Assembly (NCBI RefSeq): GCF_020382885.2
Contig: NC_058511.1
Span: 6,727,501-6,791,500 of the forward strand
Length of the DNA: 64,000 nucleotides
Origin: Scatophagus argus
Lineage: Eukaryota > Chordata > Actinopteri > Scatophagidae
Reading direction: 5' to 3'
Within the stretch, counting starts at the first letter, position 1, and the number at the start of each line of letters is the position of its first letter. The translations under genes were made by a program, and so were the position numbers. Under the pieces are notes generated by a model. That model saw only the letters and a program-made list of their open reading frames with translations, had not been told where the DNA came from and made no database searches. Shown in pieces: positions 51,101 to 62,498 of this stretch.

Positions 51101-54100
51101 CTGACATCACTGGCACAGATCAAGAGAATTGTTCTCTTAGCTGTTCATTGAGATGGAGATGGACAGCTTCCACCTCCCTAATGTTACAAGTGTTACTATA
51201 GTTGGTCCCTCTGTCACAAAGACAGGTCACTTTCTGTTTTCTTCAGAGCAGCAACCAGCAACACAGGACAAAAGTGTCAGTTTATTTCTCCATTTAGTCT
51301 GTAACGGAGACATGAAAGCAGATAGAGATGGTGCCAGGCTGCCAGCCTGGCTGGAATGTCAGTCAGCCTCCATCTTCCCAGAAGATTTGGTGCCAAAATT
51401 GGATATTGAAAGTGAGGTTTATAGGGAACCATTCCAAACACCAATGGCATCATTATTCTGTAGCCATTACATTGTGCAGTAAACATTTACCTCATAATGA
51501 TATGAAAAGCAAAAAAAAGCTTGGTTTAAAACTATGTGTAAGGTAATTGTATCCCTTTAATCCTACCATGTATAAATATATATACATGGACCATACATGA
51601 GCTTGTATATATTCATACAAGCTCATGTATTGTCCACATGCAGTATGTGACACACACAAGTGATGTTTACACTGCACTGTGGAAACACATTCTTGAGGGA
51701 ATCACAGCCACTGTAACAGTTGTTGGGTAATTTTTAAATGAGTTTCCAGAGAAGTTCTCAGAGTTGATGAATAATGGTCAAAACTTAATAATATATCTTT
51801 CTAGAAAAGTTAGAAATGTCATGAGGATTGTGATCCTATGATGGCATCATCACTGCAGGCAAAGCCCAACAGACACTGGATATTCCCTTCAGCAGCTGTT
51901 TACTTTAGGATTAGCTGTCTGCTTATCTTGACACTGTTAAAGTAAACACAGCGTTTCCTCCGAAGACTTGATTTAACTACTAATCGGATACTTAAGCCAC
52001 TTGGTTACTGTCCCATCCTGTAGGAGCAGCTGAATATTTGAACATTTGGTTTTCTAACTAAATGCTGGATTGAGTTGAAGACCCACGTGTACACATGGGA
52101 GGGAACAATCTGAAACATGGATGAGATGTCCTGTCAGAGTACTTTTCCAGGCTTCTGAAACCAGGATATGATATTTACTTACTCCAAAAGTCAGAATGTA
52201 ATCAAAAGTCTTTCATCAGCACACAAAATATTGAGTAATAATGCGACAGCTCATTAGAAGAAGGTGATCACTGGCACTGATGCGTTAGTCGGTCCAAAGG
52301 ATGTACGGTCTGTTTTAAGCGGCAAAAACTGATGCAGGAATAGCTTACATTAGGTTAGTCCGATTGCATGTCAGATAAGAGAAAGCATCAGCTGGTTTGC
52401 TTACTTTTGCCTCAAGGTTTTAGCTGCCGTCTCAGCATTTTGTGGAGTACTTAAATCTGAATGTGAACAGAAAATAGTCTTACATATCAACATTATCACC
52501 AGTTTTATCAAGTTTTCTCCTTCTGGCCAAGCCTTTCTTTTTCACATCGCCTGTGTCCATTATTCTGCACCAAACCATTTCCTGGAACACAGACAGCCTT
52601 GAGCCGGAGAGGAAGCATATTAAAGACTAAATGGAACAATTAAAGAGTGGACTCCTACAGTCCCTCAACTCCTCTCTGATTGCAGATAAGCACTTGGCAT
52701 TCTGCGAGACAAGAGCCCTTAAGAGAGATGTGGAGTGTGTGGTTTTACTTAGTCATATTATACAAGGAAATCTCCGTTATTGTCAATTCAGTGCAGCACA
52801 AATTTGACAACAGTCTTAACGTATGCTTTATCATACTTTACTGATTTTTTTTTTTTTTTTTTTTTTTTTTCTTTTTTTTGACTTTAGCTAGTTATACTGA
52901 CCCTTACACCACAGGAGGATTGAGAGAATGAACTCAAAGGCAGCAGTTTGGGATTTGGAGCTTTATTGTGCTTAGATGAGGACTCTTATCTTAACTAGAG
53001 AGAGACAGGGAAGAGGCTAGGAGAATTTCTTTGGTCCCTCGGCCATACTGGCCGCTAATCTCAATATTCACCTTTTGCAACACTGTGCCCAAGAGCAGGC
53101 CTCCCAGGGCACCTCTTTGTTTCTCAAGATTTCACAGCTGGAGAGATTTAGGGCCGTATGGAGTCCCCAAACAATGACTGGCTACCCTCCAAAGAGGCTT
53201 GTTGAGTGGACAGACTTTTTCACCAGCAGTCCAAATTTAATTAGCTTCCCGCCCTTGTTAGAAAGGGAAGCAATATCTCAGTATAAGAGCTACACAGCAG
53301 CTAAATGGTTCAAACAAGGCAGTAAATATGAGGGATCAAAAGCTTCTGATTTGCACTTTTTATTACCCTAATTTTTTTATCTTCTATTGAATAAACAACT
53401 GTTTGATGAGCAATTTTTGTATTTTGTATTTGTATATCATCATGTATATCATCTGTTCAGAAAAGTCAGAAAATAACGACACAAAATGGCCACAAATGTT
53501 ACAGAATCGCTTGCAAGTAAGGATGCACGTGTTTCTGTTGGATGCAGCACAGGTCAACACATGTTAATAGTCTGATGTTTAAGGCTATTGACAGGAGAAG
53601 CTGCAGCTCTCTCACAGCTGTCTGTCTGCGTGCCAGCGTGTCAGGTTAACATGCAGGCCAGTGCCAAGTGGACTAGGGTAGAAATGAGAGCGCAGCCGTG
53701 GCCCCACGCCAGCCCATCACCACTAGTTCCTCACCACCACCACCACCACCACCATCACCATCACTACTGTACTCTGTTACGCATGCTGCTGCGCCTCCTG
53801 GCACAACAAAAACAAATGCTGCCACGGTGTCTTTCTTTTCACTCAGCACAATATTGACAGTGTAGTGCAGTGTTTCCATTTTTCACACTACTGCAAACAA
53901 AACCACGGCAGAGCATTGTTAGGGTCTTCATCGTTGCAGTTGGCTTACGTTGTAACTGTGCAGCCTTCAGACGAGATGCTATAGTGATAAGGTCTGTTTG
54001 TTTTCTGTGAGCCAGAACAAGACCATACTTCCATACTAGTGCATCAAACAAGACCAAACAAATGCCAGAAACTGCGTAGGTTAACAAAAGTGAAGTTTAC

Positions 54101-57100
54101 AGAACTTGTTTTGCGTTCTTGTTACTTCTACACCCAGGAGGCTACAGTAGACTTGACCTCTGTACATTTTAGTCTCCTTTCAAATACTATGCATGTATAG
54201 TGTAATAAACTCTTTAGCTTTTTGATTGCATACATGCCTTTTATATTTATCTGAGCATCTTTAACCATGGCTGCTTTAGGCTTGCAGAGAAGTCAGCACT
54301 AGAATGATAAATATGCTGCACTAACTTGAGTCCATAATCTAAGCAAAAGTGTGCCCTCAGAGTTTAAAAGAAAAGCATTACAGCTTTACGATCGTTGTCT
54401 CTGGGGCAAACGGATGTCTGAAAACAACTGTAAAGTGAATTGATATTACAGTTAGTATATAACATATTTAATAAGTCCTTTTCTAAAATCATTCAGCTCT
54501 GCTGTAGTGAGCGCAGAATTTTCTAAAGTCAGCTTCTCTCTCTTCTTAAACTTTTGAATATGCACAAAAAGCTTTTCTAATTGATAAGTCAGTTGACAAA
54601 AAGTTGTATCCCTGGTCTGTGATTATCCATAGCACTTGAGCCAGACAGCAGCTGGCTCAGCGTAGAGTTCGGCAGGACGTGAGCCCGGTGAACTTCCCAC
54701 CTGGTGGTTGATTTCGCCTGTGAGAGGCCGTCCTTACAGATGTGGCTGCAGACATTGTTCTCCTAACAGCCTGCTGATAAACCAGTGAAGGCAGCTGATG
54801 ATGGGACGCTTCTGTATGCTAACGAAGCATGTTTGTGTTTATTTTCTCTGAACCTGAATCAGCAGTGCCTCCTTCAACCTTAGCTGTCCTCAACAGCTAA
54901 ACTCCCCAAAAAAATCCTGATCTCTGCATGAATGTTTCAGCTGCAGGAAAGCGTTGTGGCAGCCACCTGCGACCCAACGCCCTGAATGGTCAAATCTTCC
55001 CGTAAGTGGCCCGATCCGACTTCTATTCCTTTCTGACTGGATTGCAGAGCGATCGGTTTACATTAAGAGTACGGAGAAGCTTTGGCTGGTGTGAAACACA
55101 CTCTAGGCTTGCACTTGTCACATTAAAACAAGTCATTCATTTACTCGTATTCAATAGCAGCACCAGCCAAAGCCAAAGATTACCACCATTATCACCACAA
55201 CTACAAAGCAGTTACAGGAAAACAAAGCTTTTATTGTGACTTATCCTTTGTTTTAATTGTTAATTTCTGTCCACATATTATCACACCCAGCTTACCATTA
55301 AGAGGTACTACTGTGTCGATTACTCTGTCTCTGAACATCTCATTGTCTTTCTGGATTTTATTTTCTTGTTTTGTTTCAGTGTTAGTAGTTGGTTATTGTG
55401 GCACATCAGAAATGTCGAAGATACCTGATATCCACAAACACAGTAGGAGAAGCTTCTAGAAACACCTTGCTTTGGCCTCTAATTACCCTATCAGGTTGCC
55501 AGGTTGCCTCAGCAGCTGAGCTCCAGTTTTGAGCAGTCAGAGCCGTTCAAGTGTTGCAGTTGGTTAAAACAAAAAAAAGAGCAACAAAAACAAAATAAAC
55601 GCTGTTCAAAAATGCAGTTTTATTAGAACTGTCACCTGGATGAAAGTGGTGTATCAGTTATAGTCAGTTGTATCTTGAATTTAATAGGAGTTTCATGCAC
55701 GAGGGACGTTTCTGCTCTCAAAGAGGCCCTTGTTCGCACTCGTCACAGAACAACACCCACGCAGCGAACCGCTGGATAATGAGTGGACGGGTCTGTAGAT
55801 AGGGACTTAAAATACACAAACCAAACAGAAGTTTGTGTTGACTCGTCAGCTTCTGTCCTCCTGATGATCTGTGGGACAGATGGGCCAGGACTTTTCCTGA
55901 TTTGGTCATGCAGACCGATTCAGTTCAAAGAGTTTTTGCTGTCTGCACTCAAGTCCTCCCTGATGGAAGCTTTACACACCAACAGTAGTAATCAGGATAT
56001 GGGTTCAGTCAGAGTCGAAATGCTTCATTTAAACCATTTCATCAGACTGTTCTGGCTCTATTCCATTATGTAGTGCTTACGTGAACATCTGATTATTTTG
56101 TATTTTCATTACATTTCATTTCTTAATTGATCAATCAATGATTTTGTCTACTAAATGGATAAACAGATAAACATTGTGACATCTTCAACGTCTTTGTTTT
56201 ACCTGCTAATCTTTCCAAAGTTGACAGAATGTTCCATTTACGATGACGTACGTAAGTAAAAGCAGTAAATCCTCACATCTGAGAAACTGAAATCAACAAC
56301 TGACATTTTTGCTTGAAATGAACAATTAATCAGTGATCAGTTTAACTGTTGATAAACCTGCGTTTAAAAAATCGATTCTCCGATTCCGAATCGATTCTCA
56401 TATTATTTTCTAAAGATCGATTCTTACGTCCAAAGATTGATTTTTTTTTTTTTTTTTTTTAATACATTTTCACCAGGTGAACTTTAACCCCAGCAGTTGT
56501 GTCAATGAATTCATGCATGCGCGTGTAGTGTGAATACATCAAAACAATGAATGTGGCATCAGACGCTAGCAATAACGTTAGCCAAGCCCCGGCTTTGAAA
56601 ACGCCCGAAATGTTCAAAGCTGCTATCTGCCACCATTTCGGGTTCAGAAACGACAAAGAGAAAGATAAGCTTGACAAAAGCAAAGCGATTTGCTGCAAAT
56701 TTTAAAACGGATCGTGATAACCGATTCTGAATCTTAAGAATCGGAATCGAATCGATTCTTGAAATTTGGATCGTTACCCAGCCCTAGTTGTTGATTAATT
56801 TTCCATTTAAACTAGTCCTTTCAGATCAGTTTCACAGCTCTGGTAACAAGACTAAAGGGTTTTCATTTTAAGCCAAAACGCCTTCATTTAGCACATTATT
56901 CTGACTAAACTGGCACCTACAAAACAAACATTCCTATGGGAAAACACCCAATTATTTCCTCTTTTAATAATGTTGGTGTTTTTATTTAGTGGCTCAGGTA
57001 AATGCTGGCTCATGTAGCTGCAGTCATATGTCTGTACCTGCAGCAGAGCAGAGGAAGACGTCAGCCTGACAGGAGTGCTGTTTCCTTTCCTCAGATTGCT

Positions 57101-57391
57101 TTTTAATATAGATTGATCAGTTTGGTAATCAATAATGTTATCACTTATTGCCTCTTACAGAAGCTTTCCTCATGGGCACAGATGTACTGTTACAGTGGAC
57201 ATTATCCAGTCAGGAGTATTGAACGATTGTTGAGTGCAGAAGAAATGTTTGACTGAAGGAGGAGACTGTAACCTCTATTTGAAGGTGACCAGGAGCTGGC
57301 TGTGTGGGAGTGCGGCTGACTGCTGACCCCTTCTGGCTGGAAACGAGATTTCATCAGCACTCTCATTATTGGCTTGTAAAAGTCACCTTTT

Positions 57392-57431
<40 letters not shown>

Positions 57432-59120
57432 ACCTACTGTTTTCACAATGTCAACCAGTGCATTAGTCATTAGTGTTTCTTGTTGGTGATTACAGAAATG
57501 GCTTTAGCCAGCTGGAGATGGTTAATTTGATAAAAGAATAGCTAGATTATTTAGCATGTTAGTCGGGCTAATGGCTTGAGATGAAACAATTAGCCGATTG
57601 GCGAGAAAGTGATTGGCTGCTGTTGTTTTGATAATCAGTTATTCTTTTAATTTGAAAGCAGAGAATGGCAGAAAATCGCTGGTTTTCCGGCTTCTCAAAT
57701 GTCAGGATTTCTTTCGTGTTCTGTGGCAGTAAACATTTTTGGTTTTGGGCCATTGGTCGCATAATTTCTAACTTTGAATATTTATAGCCAGTGGGAGGCA
57801 GGTTAGTGTGAGCTTGAAAAGATCAGTCACACGGCTCCATCCTTTATTCATCAGTCTGTTAGATACAGTCTTGTGACCGGTACATCACCATGGATATCAA
57901 GTAAACAAAACAACATTATCATCTCACTTTTTTCAGAATATAATTACTTGTGGTAAAAAAATAATAACCAGAGACATTAAAAAGCATAACTGTATTTTCA
58001 GAATACTTTTGGGCTAATAAAATCTTTCATCTCAACCTATTAATGGGTAAAAATGTTGAATATTCTGTCCTCTTTACTTTAACTTTTTTTTTTTTGTTGT
58101 TGTTTTTTTGAGCAAAATAAAACAATAAGTCGCCAAGCTCTGGAGACTTCAGGTATTGGCAAGTATTGCTGTTTGCTGACATTCTGTAGGCTAAATATAC
58201 AATTAATGAAGAAACTTAACAGGCTAAACACAGATGAAAGACATTCTCTATGACTGATGCCAGACAGTGATGCTTCTGTCTCTCTGGCTTGGTGCTTTGA
58301 CAAAGAGTTTCAGTTTCAACTTCTTCTTCCCACACACACTAGTAAGCAAACCATTTTGTGGAGCTGCATGACTTGTCTGTCTTCTGTCAGGGCTTCCTTT
58401 AGCACTTCTATCTCCCTCTGGCGCTCTGATCAGCCTGCCCGCTAAATGACCCCCCCCTCCAAAAAAATACTGAAGCGCCAGCAAACACACAGCCTGCCCT
58501 AATAGATTCCAGTCTTAAACTCTGCTCGGGGACCACAGCTGACAACCTGGGTTTGGACTGCGGCTTCCACGACAGATCGATGCGGACAGTTTCTGATGAG
58601 TGGGACCTCAGTAAATCTCTTTTTTTGTGTGTGTGTCATCTTACTCCCTGTCTGCCTGTCTCTCTCTTTTCCTTCAGGATGTACCCAATAAAAGAGGTTC
58701 CTGTGGAGGCAGAGGCTCTGACTAACTGGCTGTATCAGAGGTTTGTGGAGAAAGAAGAGCTGCTGGCCCACTTCTACGACACAGGTCTGTTTCACTATGT
58801 TGCACCGAAATTTGACTTTTCCTCAGTGTTGTTAAAGGAAGTCTAAAATATAATGATATTGCAGCTGGAATCATGACAGCCATCTGTGGCATCCTTGTTT
58901 AGTAAATCTTTAGAAATACTGATAAGCGCAAAGCTTTGTCTCATCTGTATGTATGTCTCCCTCAACAGGTTCATTCCCCCTTGAAGAAGGACAGAAGGAG
59001 GCAGCTTCCCGGCAGATGACCCTCGACCCCGTGTGGCTGTGTATTATCCAGTCGTTTGCTTTCGCCTCCGGCTTCATGTGGTACAGCGTTCTTCAGTACC
59101 TCTACTGCTGTTTATTTTGA
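24131..59120 (+). CDS. lpgat1: Acyl-CoA:lysophosphatidylglycerol acyltransferase 1 (7 coding exons, complete)
   Basis: ER membrane acyltransferase of the LPLAT/AGPAT superfamily. It re-acylates lysophosphatidylglycerol and related lysophospholipids, and in mammals has been linked to stearate enrichment of phospholipids. Coding exons: 24131-24368, 35271-35389, 36651-36746, 40069-40348, 45354-45480, 58678-58784, 58969-59120. Total 1119 nt, 372 residues (human 370), with all phases closing. A hydrophobic N-terminal segment (about 13-46) is followed by the catalytic HX4D motif within VNHQSTGDV (His101, Asp106). The substrate motif FPEG is at 182-185 within [32 protein letters not shown] ends exon 5, and a hydrophobic C-terminal segment (about 345-372) ends in Leu-Phe. 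I chose the ATG at 24131 because an AG acceptor lies 15 nt upstream and [17 protein letters not shown] aligns with the human N-terminus. The longer upstream frame would cross that acceptor. Confidence 0.95.
29680..29812 (+). mobile_element. Degenerate SINE 3' part
   Basis: The sequence GAGCACTTTGAGTGGTCAGT, AGACTAGGAAAGTGCTGTAT and AAATGC (29742-29790) is the typical conserved 3' tail of a teleost tRNA-derived SINE that shares its end with a LINE partner. The 5' part is diverged. It is a fossil in lpgat1 intron 1. Confidence 0.55.
29855..29965 (+). repeat. Diverged interspersed teleost repeat
   Basis: Contains CAATATCTTAACTATTGGAT, then CCCCAGAAGATGAATCCTGC and TGATTTTGATGAT in the order seen in a widespread teleost repeat. 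It is short and diverged. Confidence 0.45.
31680..31945 (+). mobile_element. Degenerate tRNA-derived SINE with internal TG repeat
   Basis: GTCTGTGGTTTGATCCTCTG (around 31731-31750) holds a box B-like element. It is followed by CAGCTGCATTTCGAAGTGTT and CTTGGGCACTGAATCCC, the body sequence of a common teleost SINE, a TG run, and GTGAGTGAATGACTGTGCAT. The left end, with a short inverted duplication (GGAGGGTCTCCTCC), is rearranged. Confidence 0.6.
36304..36325. repeat. (GTG)n microsatellite
   Basis: About seven GTG units in the lpgat1 intron between coding exons 2 and 3. Confidence 0.9.
36747..40068 (+). other. lpgat1: lpgat1 intron between coding exons 3 and 4
   Basis: Donor GTAAGA at 36747 and acceptor CAACAG ending at 40068. 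A GC-richer patch at about 38630-38870 has overlapping open frames on both strands but no recognisable domain. I see nothing else of note. Confidence 0.8.
40480..40815 (+). mobile_element. hAT-like transposon remnant with BED-type zinc-finger relic
   Basis: Repetitive ACTTGAG/GACTCGAGTCAC-type sequence (40480-40550) is followed by a short open stretch. Read from 40731, it gives Cys-x2-Cys (codons at 40737 and 40746), then [10 protein letters not shown] with the two His codons at 40797 and 40809. This spacing resembles the BED zinc finger found at the start of hAT transposases. No full transposase frame is present. It is a broken fossil. Confidence 0.5.
45309..45330. repeat. (CT)n microsatellite within a splice acceptor tract
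   Basis: Eleven CT units about 25 nt upstream of the acceptor of lpgat1 coding exon 5. Length changes could alter acceptor strength. Confidence 0.9.
51588..51635. repeat. Near-perfect inverted repeat (hairpin)
   Basis: A 21-bp left arm (51588-51608) and a 21-bp right arm (51615-51635) are reverse complements with one mismatch, around a 6-nt spacer ATATTC. The core arm is CATGAGCTTGTAT. It lies in lpgat1 intron 5. It could form a stem-loop in RNA of either strand. Its function is unknown. Confidence 0.85.
52845..52879. repeat. Poly(T) tract
   Basis: 26 T, one C, then 8 T. It is perhaps the tail of a minus-strand retroposon, but no body is recognisable on its right side. Confidence 0.9.
53732..53766. 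repeat. (CAC)n/(CAT)n microsatellite
   Basis: About ten CAC/CAT triplets in an intron. It encodes a His run in one frame, which is a low-complexity artefact. Confidence 0.9.
56367..56787 (+). mobile_element. hAT-type transposon fossil with BED-finger start of a transposase
   Basis: The right end reads ATCGTTACCCAGCCCTAG, the terminal sequence of a well-known hAT group in fish (complement CTAGGGCTGGGTAACGAT). Both ends are rich in degenerate inverted GAATCGATTC units. Inside, an open frame from 56547 to 56705 encodes 52 residues. It includes [15 protein letters not shown] and then [10 protein letters not shown], matching the N-terminal BED zinc finger of ZBED/hAT transposases, where a Trp is usual in place of the Ile. 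The frame stops directly after the Cys pair, so the transposase is truncated. A T-run (about 56442-56460) interrupts the left side. Confidence 0.75.
57397..57428. repeat. (AT)n microsatellite
   Basis: Sixteen AT units in lpgat1 intron 5. Confidence 0.95.
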
Positions 59121-62040
59121 GCGCGCTGACGAGAGGCGACAGTCGTTATCGGACCACTGGAGAAGCCTCGGGATCAGTTGGTGTGTGGCCTAGCGTCATA
59201 CTTGCCCCCTACGATGGATGAATGTACATTTAAAACAGTGGAGAGACGGGAAACAAAAAAACAAGTACACAAACACACAGATTACAAAAACTCAGACAAG
59301 ATGAAACTGGTCGCAGGCATAGCTAACTCGCACACAGCCCTAACTCCACACACTCGCTCCAACGGCCTAGCAGAATAATGTCTCACACTCGTCACGACTC
59401 ACATTTTGATGTTTACACGTCCTCATACACGTAGACGCTCACACGTACATAACTTTTTATTCGAAGTTAACGAAAATGAGGCTCAGGACTCCTCCAGAAG
59501 ATGCTCTGGACTGGACTCCCTCTCTCTTCCCCTCCTAGGCTTTAGCCATAGTAGTTTTACAGAGTATAAAGTATGTATGGACGTGTGTGTGTGTGTGAGT
59601 GAATATATGTGACTAGAAGCATAATGTCTGCCCTTATTCTTCTTTCTGGCGAGAGTTGATGAAGCCCACTGGACCTCTTCTTTCAGCCCGCTGACGAGCC
59701 AGCTGGCCACACCTTCCAGAGCGAGCGGCTGTATGAACGCTGAGGCTGTGCAGCCGGCCACTCTTCTGGCCTTCATTGCACTAAGGATCCATACTGCCCT
59801 AACTGCTCCCGGTCCCAGGAAATACTCCTGGGTGGTAGCTGTCAATGTTTTAATTTCTTTTGTTTTCATCCTCTTGACCTGCATATCTCCACAACAACAG
59901 CCATTGTATTTGTTGTTGGTGTCTATTTTTGTTGTTGTTGTTTGTTTTTGTTTCCTGTTTCTGCCTGCCTGTCTGTCGAGGCAGTACTCTGAGCTCACTG
60001 AGAAAGGGGGATCATGTTTACACTGGCAGCCCTGCTGAAAGCCTAAAGGGAGTGGTGGCTATGATGTGGCGCTTGATTAACAATTGTTTCTGTGTCAGAC
60101 GTTGCAGGAAGTAGGAGGAGGCGGTGTTGTAGTGCTACTTAAAAAAGAAAGAAAGAAAGAAAAAACTGTGGCGGCAACACAGGGCAAGAATTGCAGTTTT
60201 ATCAGTTGAAAGGTTATTCCCTCTTTGTGGATTCCTCTTTTTACCCTCTGCTTTCCACATGCACATGCACATCTTTGTAATTCTATTCTTGTGAGGACGC
60301 TCATTGATATTATACCCAGCCTCTCAGCCACACTTCAACAGTTACAACTAAACGCCCAACCCGAATGCTGAGCCTAACCCAAAGCTAACCCTTAAAACCG
60401 AGTCTCAGACAGCCCTGTGAAGGTGTGTCCCAGTGTTCTCTCTTTCCAAAAATGTCCTCACTCAATTCAGTTCTCACAAAGATAGATTTACAAGTACACA
60501 CACACACACACACACTCACAATCAGATACACACGTGCACACAGAGTCATGTGCAGCTTCACACAGCAGAGTGGACATTCGTCTCAAAGGGTCATCTCAGC
60601 GAAACAGACTGAGAAGGCAGAGACTCTTATTCCCCCACTGGACTACTTAGTTTTACAAATATTTAAGCCATATGCTTAGTGTCGTCAGGGTGGGTAAAAG
60701 ACGTGGAAAAAAATATGACTTTTATAGAAAGGTACCCTGCTGTTCAGCATTCTAAAAATAGAGATTTTGGCTTACGGAACTATAGGTGTCATTACTGTAA
60801 ATTTACAGCATAACCTGCCTAAGTGAGTGTGTGTGGTTGTCTCTCCCGTTCTTCTCCATTTTTGATATATATGATTCATGTCGTGTTGCTCTGTGACGTC
60901 AGAGTGTGGCGGCAATTTCAAATTTGATTTCATTTTAAATTACATGAACTGTCGTCCTCATGTCATGGTATGTTTAAATCTTGTACATAACAAAGCTGAG
61001 GAAGAGTTTTGATTGTTGGAAATGACTGCAGCTTTTCTCTCTTTTGGTCCGTGATAAGAAGATGAAGATTTTAGTTTAAAATATCATGAATGTTTTTTGT
61101 TTGTTTGTTTGTTTTTTTTGTTTTTTTTTTAATGAAAGCAAAGATTTTCCCTTCACTTTTCAGTGTTACCATGTATTTTTATTTTATTTTATTTTGAATT
61201 GTTGTGTGCTTCAAGTTATTAGAGCCACTATTCGTCTGTGTGCTTGCTGGCAAACGGTTTGCACAGCAACATGCGGGCACAGTTTCATTTCACGTGATCA
61301 GGATTTAGTGGAAAACCTCAACTATCAGGCCCTACCTGATGTCCTGGTAGACCACAATCTCAATTTATGCTGTTTTCTCACAGCATGTGTTTGTTAAACT
61401 GCTAGTTTCATGGTGTCGAGCTCAAACCCATGAGGAGGAAGGGATCTCTCTTCACTTCGAGGGAAATTCTGTCAGGGCCCGGCAATGACGCAGCTGTTCT
61501 CTCTTGAACAAACTTGTGTTGTGGCTCTGAGGTCAATTATATGTAATTTTCTTAGACAGCTTTAATTAGGATAATTATAGAGGGGCGGCTATTATCGTCA
61601 CAAACAAATGCATAAAAGGTGCATTTTATTAGTATACTGCCCTCCCTGTGTGCCACCCTGGGTAGAAAATTTGTGAAATGCAAAAAAAAAAAAAAATAAT
61701 AAAAGTGCTACCTGACTGGGTAGGTTAACATTTTAAATCAGGCTGTAAGTGTGATTCATCCAGCGGCCCTTTCAGATTCCCCTCCATCATGAGAGTGACT
61801 TAAAGGCCCCCCCACCCCCACCCACACACCCACCTTTTCTTTTTTTTTAATTTTCTGACTATGTTTCCAAAGAAGGCAGGGGAATAATGTTTTCCTAGAT
61901 GTGGTTTTAGGAAATAAACACAATAGGGATTTAAACAAATTATACTAGAACTGTCTGTAATTTTCCATTTTGTACTTCTCCTTTAATTCCTAGCTACACA
62001 ACCATTTTACAACACAAAAGACTTGTGCTGGAATAAAACA
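59121..62040 (+). other. lpgat1: lpgat1 3'UTR (end uncertain)
   Basis: Sequence after the TGA at 59118-59120. AATAAA hexamers occur at 61698-61703, 61913-61918 and 62032-62037, so a 3'UTR of 2.6-2.9 kb is possible. Human LPGAT1 also has a long 3'UTR. It contains a repeat ending in CA units (60285-60531), a GAAA run (about 60143-60163) and a GTTT run (61097-61130). No open frame here shows domain similarity. Confidence 0.5.
60285..60531 (+). repeat. Interspersed repeat with CCTAACCC-like units ending in (CA)n
   Basis: Contains TTCTTGTGAGGACGCTCATT, then CAACTAAACGCCCAACCC, GAGCCTAACCCAAAGCTAAC, GTCTCAGACAGCCCTG and a terminal CA run (60497-60515). I recognise this order as a common fish repeat. 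The CCTAACCC units are part of it and do not mark a telomere. Confidence 0.6.
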
Positions 62041-62159
62041 TCATAAAGATCCTAGCAGTGTAACGCTTGTCTTGTATGTTCTTTTAATGGACCATAAATC
62101 GTGTCGTGTCACTGTAAATGATCACACATTTAAAGACATTTATGTAACTCAGAAATGAA

Positions 62160-62245
62160 TCTTTAAGGATTGGGTGTTATGCTTATTGGCTTCATATCTA
62201 ATATGAAGCTTCAGCCAGCAGCCATTTAGCATAAAGACTGCAAGC
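62160..62245 (+). repeat. Fragment of the TIR element also present in dtl intron 14
   Basis: ATATGAAGCTTCAGCCAGCA, GCCATTTAGCATAAAGACTG and CAAGC match, in the opposite orientation, the family seen at 7446-7915. Confidence 0.5.
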
Positions 62246-62498
62246 AGCCAAATGCTGACGGAGCTGAAAAATAAAATTAGTTTGCGAAAGATTAGTAAAA
62301 TAATTTAATTTTAAAGCTGTTTTTTTACACTCCATTTTAATTATTAAATAATGTTTTTCAATTTTGTTTTTTACTTGTTTGATAACAATTTGTCAGTATC
62401 GGGTCTCCATATTTAAAAACATCTTGAAGCTCCGGTGTTGTACGAGAGATAATGGATGTAAGGATATAAAGTGTGCATTGAGCTTTAGAGATGTTGAT

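Larger units (their letters stand above)
45481..58677 (+). other. lpgat1: lpgat1 intron between coding exons 5 and 6 (13.2 kb)
   Basis: Donor GTAAGA at 45481 and acceptor CCTTCAG ending at 58677. It contains several homopolymer T runs (about 48861-48876, 49117-49130, 52845-52879), a CAC run (53732-53766), an AT run, a hairpin (51588-51635), a hAT fossil (56367-56787) and an exon-like segment (54941-55001). The 98-residue open frame at 53075-53371 has no recognisable domain and I do not call it a gene. Confidence 0.8.

Noticed and set aside
51588..51635. microRNA gene call for the hairpin
   Set aside because: The loop is only 6 nt and the stem is shorter than a typical precursor. No known microRNA seed is recognised, so it is kept as an inverted repeat only.
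53075..53371. 98-residue open frame on the plus strand in lpgat1 intron 5
   Set aside because: No recognisable domain, no paired splice sites, and located in a region with a long T tract. It may be chance or part of an unknown repeat.
59483..59998. 171-residue minus-strand open frame in the lpgat1 3'UTR
   Set aside because: Low-complexity composition (Lys/Thr runs from GTT repeats) with no domain or homology that I recognise.
60360..60400. Interstitial telomeric sequence (CCTAACCC units)
   Set aside because: The units are irregular and belong to a known type of dispersed fish repeat that ends in CA units.
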